Source: Prolixibacteraceae bacterium (lineage in GTDB: Bacteria; Bacteroidota; Bacteroidia; Bacteroidales; Prolixibacteraceae). Taken from it: 43,557 bases of DNA. The stretch spans positions 1 to 43,557 of the forward strand of contig JAIOZY010000044.1 of NCBI GenBank assembly GCA_021740385.1, written 5' to 3'. Shown one piece after another: positions 9,074 through 17,334 of this stretch. A program made the translations under genes and the position numbers. Position 1 is the first letter of the stretch, and every line of letters starts with the position of its first letter. The notes under the pieces are model-generated. The model was not told where the DNA came from. It saw only the letters and a program-made list of their open reading frames with translations, and ran no database searches.

Positions 9074-10375
9074 ATGAAGTATTTGAACATATTATTAATC
9101 GTGCTGATCGCACTTGCAGCATGTAAAAAAAATGAGGAAAACAGTTTTGTAACCATCAAAGGACACCAGTTTTATAAAAACGGCGAACCGTATTATTACA
9201 TTGGTGCAAATTACTGGTACGGGTCAATACTGGGCTCTAAGGGAGAATACGGGGACAGGCAACGTTTGCTTGAAGAACTCGACCTGATGAAAGAACACGG
9301 GATCGACAACCTGCGTATTTTGGCCGGTGCCGAAGGGCCCGACGGGGAACCCCGCAGGGTAACGCCCACGCTTCAAACCAAACAGGGAAAATACAGCGAA
9401 GACCAGCTCAAAGGCCTCGACTTTTTACTTGCCGAAATGGCCAAACGCGACATGGTGGCGATTCTATACCTCAACAACAGTTGGGAATGGTCGGGCGGCT
9501 ATGCCCAGTACCTCAACTGGAACGGGTATGGCAACATCCCCTACCCGCTTTGGGAAGGACACACCTGGCCTGAATTCATGGAATACACCAAACAGTTTCA
9601 TCAATGCAACGAATGCAAAGAACAGTTTTTTGAACACGTGAAGTTCATGCTTGAACGTACCAATTCATACACCGGAACACCCTACACCGACGATCCCACC
9701 ATTATGGCCTGGGAACTGGGAAATGAACCGCGGGCCTTTTCCGATGAAAACATACCTGCATTTATCGAATTCCTGCACCAAACCGCTTCATTTATCCAGG
9801 CCATTGATACCAACCACCTGGTAACAACCGGCACCGAGGGTTATCACGGATGCCGCAGAAACTGGCAGCTTTTCGATACCATACACATTTCGGAAAACAT
9901 CGATTACCTTACCATGCACGTTTGGCCCCTCAACTGGGGATGGCTCGATGTAAACAACATGAACGGAACCCTCGGCCTCTGCATCAACAACACCCTTGAT
10001 TACATGGACCAACACATAGCAAAAGCCGAAAAATTCAACAAACCCATTGTATATGAAGAATTCGGCTTTCCACGCGACAACTTCTCATTCAGCCCCGATG
10101 CCCCAACCACCGCCCGCGACAGCTATTACAGTGCTGCTTTCGACCTTATTTATAAAAACGCGCAGGAAAACGGTCCGCTTGCCGGTGCCAATTTTTGGAC
10201 ATTTTCAGGCACTGGCAGTCCATCGAAGAACGATGATGATCACTTTTGGGAACCCGGTGAAGATATAATTGGCGATCCGCCACAGGAAGAACAAGGGCTG
10301 AATTCGGTATTTGCCACCGATTCAACCATGAACATTATAAAGCATTACAACCAATTACTGGGCAGGATAAAATAA
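9074..10375 (+). CDS. GH5_7-like endo-beta-1,4-mannanase lipoprotein
   Basis: A 433-residue lipoprotein (lipobox ALAAC) whose body is a GH5 barrel of the bacterial/fungal mannanase type: FYKNGEPYYYIGANYW, DNLRILAGAEG, LNNSWEWSGGYAQYL, WELGNEPR (acid/base E218), TMHVWPLNWGW, YEEFGFPRD (nucleophile E329) and GANFWTFSG. These are hallmarks of subfamily 7 mannanases. It is followed 79 bp later by the HTCS and probably cotranscribed with it. It would cleave mannan or gluco/galactomannan internally at the cell surface. Confidence 0.92.
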   Translation: MKYLNILLIVLIALAACKKNEENSFVTIKGHQFYKNGEPYYYIGANYWYGSILGSKGEYGDRQRLLEELDLMKEHGIDNLRILAGAEGPDGEPRRVTPTLQTKQGKYSEDQLKGLDFLLAEMAKRDMVAILYLNNSWEWSGGYAQYLNWNGYGNIPYPLWEGHTWPEFMEYTKQFHQCNECKEQFFEHVKFMLERTNSYTGTPYTDDPTIMAWELGNEPRAFSDENIPAFIEFLHQTASFIQAIDTNHLVTTGTEGYHGCRRNWQLFDTIHISENIDYLTMHVWPLNWGWLDVNNMNGTLGLCINNTLDYMDQHIAKAEKFNKPIVYEEFGFPRDNFSFSPDAPTTARDSYYSAAFDLIYKNAQENGPLAGANFWTFSGTGSPSKNDDDHFWEPGEDIIGDPPQEEQGLNSVFATDSTMNIIKHYNQLLGRIK

Positions 10376-10454
10376 TTCCCTTCACAATATAAACCAATGC
10401 AATTTTGTTTTTATGCCGATTTTCTGCAATTTAACGCCGCAAGAAAAAAAGCAC

Positions 10455-13400
10455 ATGAAGAAAAGATTATTAATAAAGCTGGTCTTTGTTTTTTTCGCTA
10501 TTTTGCCATTTCACAAAGCATTAATAGCACAACCCCAACTGGTTATCGAAAATCTGAGCAGCAAAACCGACCTTCCGCAGGGAGCCGTTAACTGCCTGGC
10601 ACAAGACACCGAAGGATATTTATGGATTGGTACCTGGAAAGGGCTCTACCGCTACGATGGATACGATGCCATCAATTTTGCATCGATAAACCCCGCCTTT
10701 AACGCCATGAAAGTAGAGGAGGTTATCATTAACAATAATTACCTGTGGGTGGGTACCTTCGTTTCCGGCCTTTACCGCATCAACTTATCAACGTACGAAG
10801 TTACACGCTACTACAAAGAATCGGAACCTGAAAAACGGCTATCGGACAACAACATTATTGCCCTTTGTGCCACATCCGAAAATGCTGTACTTGTTGGCAC
10901 CGAACGCGGCGGACTTAACATTATTGACAGTACCGGTAATGTTTCGTGCCGGGTTACCCACAATGAACACCCCGAAATTCTGATTAACATACAGGTATCA
11001 GAAATAAGCTTTATCGATTCCCATAAAGTTGTTTTGGGAAACAACGGGATCGTGTTGTACGATTTAAAAACGCAAAAATCGGAACACCTCTACCACCCCC
11101 TTTTTGAAAACCACATATCGGAAATTGCCGTTATTAACAACAATGAGTTCCTGGTTTCCACACTCGAGGGGCTGTTTCATTTTAACATTACCGGCAACGG
11201 CTATAAAGTTGAAAAACTGGTTAACCACCGCATTAGAGCTATACTGAAATTAAAAAACGAAAAGAAAACGTCGTTCCTAATGGGCACACAGGACGGCATT
11301 GTTGAATATTCCGTTGAAGACCGCAACCTCACCAATTTACCGGTTAACAACCCGAAACACAACCCCAAACAAAACATTACATCGCTGATTTATACGCACG
11401 ACAATGTAATATTGATTGGCAGTGAAAACGGGCTTTTTTCGCTTATACAACGCAAGCAGCAATTCAGGTCGTTGTCGACCCAAAACCCGCAAAACAACCC
11501 CGACATTATCAGCAACATAGACAAAGCCGGCAATCGCCTTTTTGCCGGAAGCTGGGGAAAAGGGTTACTTGGGCTTAATCCCGGAACCAACGTGCTCGAA
11601 CCCGTTAAGTTTGAAAATTACAACGATATTACGCCGCAATTCATTTTTTCACTCAGGGCTATTGAAGACAATGTTTGGTTTTCGACAAAAAATTACCTCG
11701 GTATTTTCACATTTAACACCTCCCGTAAACCCTACAGGCTAAAATACTATCCCAATTTTATCGACGAAAACAAGCAGCCAAAACGTTACACGGTAACGTC
11801 GATTTATGAAAAACGCGACGGCACCTTAATGCTGGGCACATGGGAAGGTATCTTGTTTTATTTCGACAAAAAAAATGACCGTTTTATCCCCATTAAAGAT
11901 AAAAACGGCAACCTCCCCTTTTCACGCGATTTGGCAATTTTTACCATACTCGAAGACAATGAGGGCTTTATGTGGATCGGGATTAACGGTGGCGGCGTTA
12001 TTAAAATGAACATCGCCAACAACACCATTATTTCGCAGGAAGTTATTTCGGATAAAAACGGGCTAACCAGTAATTTTGTCACAACACTTTACCAAAGCCG
12101 CAATAATAAAATATGGATAGGGACCGAAGCCGGTCTGGGCATATACGAAAGCGGCACCTTTACAAAAGCCTTTTATGAAGACATTGTTTTCGATGTTCAG
12201 TCGATTATTGAAGACCCCATCGGGTTTTTATGGATAGGCACACAGGGCGGGCTTATACGCATTAATTCGAACAACCTTGATGAACCCTATAAGCTTTTCG
12301 ACACCTCCGATGGCCTCAAAAACCAGTCGTTTTACCTCAACAGTAATTATAAAGACGTTGAATTCAACCTCTATTTTGGCGGATACAACGGCATTGATTA
12401 TTTCACACCCTACAAAATCGAATATAACTACAACAAGCCCGACCCCCGCATAACCGGCTTTTACCTCTTTAACGAGCGGAAATACCCGTGCAGCCCGGGC
12501 ATGGAGGAAATTCTCGGTAAAAACATTTCACAGGTTAACGAATTAGAATTAAAGTACAACCAAAACACCTTCTCTTTCGGATTTTCAAACCTTGAATACC
12601 AATTGCCCGAAAAATGCCAGTTTGCCTATAAACTCGAGGGTGTAGACAAAGACTGGAACTACCGCGATGCCGGAAACAGGGTTGCCTATTACACCAAATT
12701 ACAACCCGGCACCTATACCTTCATGCTAAAAAGCACCAATAACGACGGCGTTTGGAGCGACGAACCACGCGAACTCAAAATTGTCATTACCCCTCCCGTT
12801 TGGGCAACAACCTGGGCCTATTTTGCCTATTTCATCGTTGCCATGTTCTCCATATTCATGCTGCTATACCTGCGCATAATGAAAGAACACCATAAGCACC
12901 AACAGCAACTAAAAGAGGTGGAATTCCGTAAACAAAAAGAACTCGACGAAATGAAACTGAAATTCTTCACCAACATTTCGCACGAATTCCGCACACCGCT
13001 AACCCTCATACTGGGGCCTCTTTCCCGTATACTTGAAAAAGAACCGGCATCGGAACTAAAAAACCAGCACCTGATGATATTCAGGAATGCAAGCCGACTG
13101 CTGCAACTAACCAACCGCATTATGGACTTCAGAAAAAGTGAAAAAGACCAGCTTAAGCTGAAAGTTGAACTTACTAATATTTCTGATTTCGCTTACAATA
13201 TCTTCCTCTTTTTCAACTACGAAGCCCAAATGCGCAACATCGACTACCGCTTTAAAACCCTTTTCGACCAAAACATTTATGCCGATAAAGAGTTTGTTGA
13301 AAGCATCGTGTTTAACCTCCTTTCGAATGCCTTTAAATACACGCCCGACGGTAATTCTATTTATGTAAAGGTCTTCCCCGATGATCAATGGTTGAAAATT

Positions 13401-14513
13401 TCGTTTACCGATACGGGCAAGGGAATATCGGCCGAAAACCAACAACATATTTTCAACCGTTTTTACAGCTCAACAAAACGGAACAGCGCGGGCATTGGCC
13501 TGAGTTTTTCAAAAAGGCTCGTTGAGCTTCACCACGGCGATGTAACATTTACCAGCGAAGAAGGGAAAGGTTCGGAATTTGTATTAAGCCTGCCCCTGAA
13601 CGATGTTTATAACGATGAGGAAAAATCACCGGCCCCGGCAAAAGAACCGGTTGTTGACTGGAAGAAGATTGACCAAAGCGCTCAGCAAAAAATGAATGCC
13701 AGCATTGCCGGTTTAAAATCATCGTTCGAAAAAGATGAACTGATTGCCCTTGTTGTTGATGATAATTTCGAAGTACGTCAATTTTTAAAAAACCTGCTCG
13801 AAAACGATTTTAAGATTATTGAAGCACATAACGGCAAACAGGCGCTTGAAGAAGCTTTCAATACCCTGCCCGATATCGTGATCTCGGATATTATGATGCC
13901 CGAAATGGACGGGCTGGAACTTTGCCAGGCATTGAAAAACGACGAACGTACCGACCATATTCCTGTGATACTTACCACTGTGCTGTCGGCACAAACCGAC
14001 CGCGTTGAAGGGCTGCAAAAGGGCGCCGATTCGTACATCCCCAAACCCATCGACCCCAAACACATGCTGGTAAGGGTACATAAACTGATTGAGAAACAAC
14101 TGAAACTGAAAGAAAAATTCAGGATTACAGACTATACAAACGCAAAAAAAGCCAAAGAAGAACCCGAAAAACCCGAAGTGCACCCGCTGGTTGAAAAAGC
14201 CCAAAAAATTGTACTGCAAAACCTCGACAATTCCGATTACAACATCGATAACTTTTGCAGCGACCTGGGATTAAGCCGCATGCAGCTATACCGGAAATTT
14301 AAAGCCATCACGGGCATGTCGGCCAACAGCTTTATACGCAAAGTGCGGCTGCACAAGGCTGCCGAAATGCTCCGCTCGGGCGATTACACGGTAAAAGAGG
14401 TTACGTACGATGTTGGCTTTATCGACCTGAAATATTTCCGCAAATGCTTTAACGAAGAGTTTGGCGCCAACCCGTCGGAATATGCACAGAAAGCCACCGG
14501 GGGCGATGCCTGA
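10455..14513 (+). CDS. Hybrid two-component system regulator (HTCS) of the mannan locus
   Basis: A one-protein sensor and regulator of 1352 residues. An N-terminal signal segment is followed by a periplasmic two-component beta-propeller with repeated GxLWIGT/GLxxY-type blades (~20-690) and a Y_Y_Y domain (~700-770). One transmembrane helix (~786-808) leads to HisKA (FFTNISHEFRTPLT, phospho-acceptor H843) and HATPase_c (NLLSNAFKYTP, DTGKGIS, GIGLSFSKRLVELH). A receiver follows (phospho-acceptor D1145 in ISDIMMPEMDG) and an AraC-type HTH DNA-binding domain (~1240-1350). I chose the ATG at 10455 after an A-rich stretch; the in-frame ATG at 10413 gives a poor signal peptide. Position after mannanase genes suggests it senses manno-oligosaccharides and activates both divergent operons (inference). 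Confidence 0.95.
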   Translation: MKKRLLIKLVFVFFAILPFHKALIAQPQLVIENLSSKTDLPQGAVNCLAQDTEGYLWIGTWKGLYRYDGYDAINFASINPAFNAMKVEEVIINNNYLWVGTFVSGLYRINLSTYEVTRYYKESEPEKRLSDNNIIALCATSENAVLVGTERGGLNIIDSTGNVSCRVTHNEHPEILINIQVSEISFIDSHKVVLGNNGIVLYDLKTQKSEHLYHPLFENHISEIAVINNNEFLVSTLEGLFHFNITGNGYKVEKLVNHRIRAILKLKNEKKTSFLMGTQDGIVEYSVEDRNLTNLPVNNPKHNPKQNITSLIYTHDNVILIGSENGLFSLIQRKQQFRSLSTQNPQNNPDIISNIDKAGNRLFAGSWGKGLLGLNPGTNVLEPVKFENYNDITPQFIFSLRAIEDNVWFSTKNYLGIFTFNTSRKPYRLKYYPNFIDENKQPKRYTVTSIYEKRDGTLMLGTWEGILFYFDKKNDRFIPIKDKNGNLPFSRDLAIFTILEDNEGFMWIGINGGGVIKMNIANNTIISQEVISDKNGLTSNFVTTLYQSRNNKIWIGTEAGLGIYESGTFTKAFYEDIVFDVQSIIEDPIGFLWIGTQGGLIRINSNNLDEPYKLFDTSDGLKNQSFYLNSNYKDVEFNLYFGGYNGIDYFTPYKIEYNYNKPDPRITGFYLFNERKYPCSPGMEEILGKNISQVNELELKYNQNTFSFGFSNLEYQLPEKCQFAYKLEGVDKDWNYRDAGNRVAYYTKLQPGTYTFMLKSTNNDGVWSDEPRELKIVITPPVWATTWAYFAYFIVAMFSIFMLLYLRIMKEHHKHQQQLKEVEFRKQKELDEMKLKFFTNISHEFRTPLTLILGPLSRILEKEPASELKNQHLMIFRNASRLLQLTNRIMDFRKSEKDQLKLKVELTNISDFAYNIFLFFNYEAQMRNIDYRFKTLFDQNIYADKEFVESIVFNLLSNAFKYTPDGNSIYVKVFPDDQWLKISFTDTGKGISAENQQHIFNRFYSSTKRNSAGIGLSFSKRLVELHHGDVTFTSEEGKGSEFVLSLPLNDVYNDEEKSPAPAKEPVVDWKKIDQSAQQKMNASIAGLKSSFEKDELIALVVDDNFEVRQFLKNLLENDFKIIEAHNGKQALEEAFNTLPDIVISDIMMPEMDGLELCQALKNDERTDHIPVILTTVLSAQTDRVEGLQKGADSYIPKPIDPKHMLVRVHKLIEKQLKLKEKFRITDYTNAKKAKEEPEKPEVHPLVEKAQKIVLQNLDNSDYNIDNFCSDLGLSRMQLYRKFKAITGMSANSFIRKVRLHKAAEMLRSGDYTVKEVTYDVGFIDLKYFRKCFNEEFGANPSEYAQKATGGDA

Positions 14514-14532
14514 TTTTTTACTAAATTGGGGA

Positions 14533-14553
14533 CGTGCGATTTGAAATCGCACG
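14533..14553. repeat. 21-bp near-perfect palindrome after the HTCS
   Basis: CGTGCGATTT and AAATCGCACG flank a single G, and part of the right arm (ATCGCACGA) repeats directly afterwards. No T-run follows, so it may be a REP-like element or a weak terminator of the mannan operon rather than a classical terminator. Confidence 0.45.
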
Positions 14554-14649
14554 AATCGCACGAAATTGCAACAGCTTGTTATTAAAAGCAAAATCCAGTA
14601 CCAACCAGGCACATTCCCTACAAACATGACAAAAATCATATTAAGCTCA

Positions 14650-14737
14650 TGGTAACCTTTTTGCCGTTTTTGGAATAAAAGGTAAAAGGCTCCCGACAGA
14701 AACCCGGAAATTGTCCCCCGGATTTCCTGCCCGGCCA
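14650..14737 (+). repeat. Module head repeat, copy 1
   Basis: An ~88-bp block from TGGTAACC through CCCGGCC recurs almost unchanged at 19435-19522, each time ~120-200 bp upstream of an AACC leader and S74 gene. It contains GGAAAT...ATTTCC arms. Between this block and the leader is an imperfect GAATGAAT-type simple repeat (14753-14810), then GGGCATAATGCCC. It is probably a promoter or recombination block; no TAnnTTTG box is evident. Confidence 0.7.
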
Positions 14738-14856
14738 GGATGATACAATGAGAGAATGAATGAATGAGGGAATGATAGAATGAAGGGATTTTGAATGAAT
14801 GAATTAAAAAGGGCATAATGCCCAATAACCCAATTATAAATTTAAACTTTACAATC

Positions 14857-14940
14857 ATGGAACAATCTATTAATTATCCCGCGCGGAAATGCGCAACCAA
14901 CCAACCAACCAACCAACCAACCAACCAACCAACCGGGTAA
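14857..14940 (+). CDS. AACC-repeat leader ORF of S74 gene 1 (currently out of frame)
   Basis: An ATG opens a 27-residue frame that runs through the AACC tract as (Asn-Gln-Pro-Thr)n and stops at TAA 14938-14940, 14 bp before the S74 ATG. Removing one 4-bp unit would fuse it in frame to GNKLKW-MVLLLSM, supplying the basic n-region that the S74 signal peptide otherwise lacks. Read as the 5' end of a phase-variable S74 gene in an OFF state. Reinitiation at 14954 remains possible. Confidence 0.5.
   Translation: MEQSINYPARKCATNQPTNQPTNQPTG
14895..14934 (+). repeat. (AACC)10 tetranucleotide tract, copy 1
   Basis: Ten perfect AACC units, preceded by GCGC and followed by GGGTAAC. All three frames of AACC repeats encode cyclic Asn-Gln-Pro-Thr without stop codons, so unit changes shift the frame without ending translation inside the tract. 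Confidence 0.95.
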
Positions 14941-14953
14941 CAAACTAAAATGG

Positions 14954-15823
14954 ATGGTACTCCTGCTAAGCATGGCGATTCTTCCTTTCGGGCTTAAAGC
15001 TCAAATTAGTGTCGATGCCTACGGTAACGTTAAAATGCTTAACTCTCCCGGGTTTGTAAAGGTTTACAAGTATTACGACACCCCAACTTTTGAACCTGAA
15101 ACACACAACACTGGCCGAATTGGTGTATCGGGACGACAGTTTTTTGAAATCCGCGGACAGTACCATTATGCAACAAGCACCCTTTTAACTTCTGACAAAA
15201 GGCTTAAAGAAAACTTTAGAAGTATCGACAATTCACTTGAAAAAGTACTTCAGCTTGAAGGTAAAAAATTCGATTACATCGCTGATGCCTCCGATTCAAC
15301 TGGCGATGAAAAGGAAAAGCAAAAAAGGATTAAAATGAAAAAAGACCAACTGGGCTTTGTTGCACAGGAGGTAATTGAAATATTGCCCGAGGCAGTTCAT
15401 TACGAAGAAGAAGCTGACCGTTACTACATTAACTATGATGCGATAATTCCTGTAATTGTAGAAGCCCTTAAAGTACTTTCGTCTGAAGTTGATGAACTGA
15501 AAAACAAAAGCAGCCTGAAATCGGCTTCACTGGATACGGAAAACTTAATTGAAGAAACAAAAGAAGCCAGCCTTGGGCAAAACGTACCCAATCCATTCAG
15601 CAACACAACAACAATAAACATGTACCTGCCCGAAAGCATTTCAACAGCAAAGTTGTACCTTTATACCATGCAGGGCGAGCAAGTTAGCAGTCACCCCGTA
15701 CAACAGCGGGGCAACACGTTTGTAACCATTGAAGGCTACACCCTTGATGCCGGAATGTACCTTTACACCCTTATTGCCGATGGCAAAGAGGTGGATACGA
15801 AAAAAATGATATTAACGAAATAA
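14954..15823 (+). CDS. Peptidase S74 (tail-fibre chaperone-like) surface protein 1 with T9SS domain
   Basis: A 289-residue protein as numbered from the internal ATG. The hydrophobic signal core MVLLLSMAILPFGLKAQ lacks its own basic n-region. A short variable stalk (~18-75) leads to a peptidase S74 intramolecular-chaperone domain with the Ser-Lys dyad (SDKRLKEN, S80 and K85) and LGFVAQEVIEILPEAV ... YYINYDAIIPVIVEALK (~80-180). The protein ends in a T9SS sorting domain (~207-289; NVPNPFSNTTTI ... MYLYTLIADGKEVDTKKMILTK). S74 domains usually trimerise phage tail fibres and cut themselves off. In Bacteroidota they occur in surface proteins. It heads module 1, 10 bp before the C10 protease. The true start is probably the leader at 14857 after frame restoration. 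Confidence 0.8.
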   Translation: MVLLLSMAILPFGLKAQISVDAYGNVKMLNSPGFVKVYKYYDTPTFEPETHNTGRIGVSGRQFFEIRGQYHYATSTLLTSDKRLKENFRSIDNSLEKVLQLEGKKFDYIADASDSTGDEKEKQKRIKMKKDQLGFVAQEVIEILPEAVHYEEEADRYYINYDAIIPVIVEALKVLSSEVDELKNKSSLKSASLDTENLIEETKEASLGQNVPNPFSNTTTINMYLPESISTAKLYLYTMQGEQVSSHPVQQRGNTFVTIEGYTLDAGMYLYTLIADGKEVDTKKMILTK

Positions 15824-15833
15824 TAAATGAATT

Positions 15834-17276
15834 ATGAAAAATATACAATTCATTTTACTCCTTTTATTTATTTGTGTTGTTAATCAAACAAGCGCGGAAA
15901 AGGTTCTAAAAGGAAAAGCACAAAAAATTGCAACAAATTGGCACGAACATAAAATTGGAAAAAAAATTCAAAAAGATTTGTTAAAATCAGATTGCTACAT
16001 ATCTGATGGAGATACAGCCCTATTTATCTTTAACTTTGAAAACGATGGTTTTGTAATAGTTTCAGGTGATGATAACACATTCCCAATCCTGGGATATAAC
16101 ACACAAGGATTTATTGACTTAGATGATATCCCTGAACATTTTCTCTATTGGTTGGAATATTATGACCACATGGTTAATTCCAACAAAAAAAGAGAAAACA
16201 AAAACAAGAAGATTGAAGAAAAATGGGAAGAGATAGAACAAAATGTATTCTTAAAGAGTACATCAACCACTGTCCCATCACTTATTGAAAGTTCCGGTTC
16301 ATCACGTTGGGCAACATGGACCCCCTATTTCAATGCAGCTCCGGCAAACCCATATGGTATTAATAAAGGATATAATGGATGTGTACCTAATGCAATGTCT
16401 CAAATTATGAAATATTATGGATTCCCTCCTTTGGGAACTGGCTCAAAAACACATACTTATAGCGGAGTAACCATTTCGGAAGATTTCAACGAATTCTTTG
16501 ACTATGATTTAATGCCATTTCGCTTAACCTATTGTGCAAATGGATATCCCAATTGTGATGACGACCATTGGGGAACTCTTCCCGGAATTACCCAGGAACA
16601 AATTGATGCTGTTGGAAAACTACAATATTTAACAGGCGTCTCTGTAGAGATGCATTGGATTGCATCATTTGATACCGCAACTTATAGCGGGGCAGGCACA
16701 TACGGCGTTACTAACGATTGGGCTTTGGCAATGGTTGATTACTACTATTATGACTCTAATTATACTTATTGGAGTGAAGCAAGAATTGATAGTTTCCCCT
16801 CTACATTTAAAGCTGATTTAAGAAGTTCATTAGATAATGGGTACCTTGTAATTTTCAGATATAGAATGCACCCAGAGGGTGGGGGTCATGCAGTAGTTAT
16901 TGATGGGTATGAAGACGACGAATTTTTCCACTTCTGCGTAGGTCGAGGGGGGTACTGCGATGGTTACTTTTATTTGTTCACAAGTGATGATGACGGGATT
17001 CATGATCCCCGGGAATGTATTACCTATGGAGGACTTAATTGTGCATTAAATATACACCCAGATTGTAATATTCCTTCAACACTAACAATGAATAACCAAA
17101 CCATATCTTCTGCAAGTTCCCTTAACCGGGCATCTAACAGTATTACGGTTTCTAACGTTACAGTTGAGGATGGGGCTAAAGCTTATTTGGGAGCCAATAC
17201 TATAACCATAACTTCAAACTTTGAAGTGGAATTAGGTGCCGAATTATTAATAAATAATAAGCCATGTGGTAATTAA
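15834..17276 (+). CDS. C10-family (streptopain-like) secreted cysteine protease
   Basis: A 480-residue secreted protease precursor. The signal peptide is residues 1-22. A Spi/propeptide-like domain follows (~25-115; FIFNFENDGFVIVSGDDN, PILGYNTQG), then a Lys/Glu-rich linker (~122-140). The C10 catalytic domain (~155-405) has GCVPNAMSQIMKYYG with nucleophile C183 and GGGHAVVIDGY with H352. The C-terminal ~75 residues (SITVSNVTVEDGAKAYLG ... FEVELGAELL) form a short beta-repeat tail shared with three other genes of the region, perhaps a non-classical sorting or anchoring domain. There is no standard T9SS type-A domain. Probably cotranscribed with S74 gene 1 and followed by a strong stem-loop. 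Confidence 0.88.
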   Translation: MKNIQFILLLLFICVVNQTSAEKVLKGKAQKIATNWHEHKIGKKIQKDLLKSDCYISDGDTALFIFNFENDGFVIVSGDDNTFPILGYNTQGFIDLDDIPEHFLYWLEYYDHMVNSNKKRENKNKKIEEKWEEIEQNVFLKSTSTTVPSLIESSGSSRWATWTPYFNAAPANPYGINKGYNGCVPNAMSQIMKYYGFPPLGTGSKTHTYSGVTISEDFNEFFDYDLMPFRLTYCANGYPNCDDDHWGTLPGITQEQIDAVGKLQYLTGVSVEMHWIASFDTATYSGAGTYGVTNDWALAMVDYYYYDSNYTYWSEARIDSFPSTFKADLRSSLDNGYLVIFRYRMHPEGGGHAVVIDGYEDDEFFHFCVGRGGYCDGYFYLFTSDDDGIHDPRECITYGGLNCALNIHPDCNIPSTLTMNNQTISSASSLNRASNSITVSNVTVEDGAKAYLGANTITITSNFEVELGAELLINNKPCGN

Positions 17277-17287
17277 TAAACAAAGAT

Positions 17288-17318
17288 TTCACGGGGTGAA
17301 TTAACGTCACCCCGTGAA
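17288..17318. terminator. Strong 12-bp stem-loop after the C10 protease
   Basis: TTCACGGGGTGA and TCACCCCGTGAA pair perfectly around a 7-nt loop. The sequence downstream is A-rich rather than T-rich, so it may stabilise or process mRNA rather than terminate. It ends 17 bp before the next start. Confidence 0.5.
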
Positions 17319-17334
17319 TAAAAAATCATCGGCT

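Noticed and set aside
13107-13448. Antisense open frame in the HTCS kinase domain
   Set aside because: A shadow of the HATPase codons with no motif of its own.
14286-14858. Minus-strand open frame over the HTCS end and module head
   Set aside because: It spans the HTCS HTH codons and repeat DNA, has a low-complexity composition and no recognisable domain.
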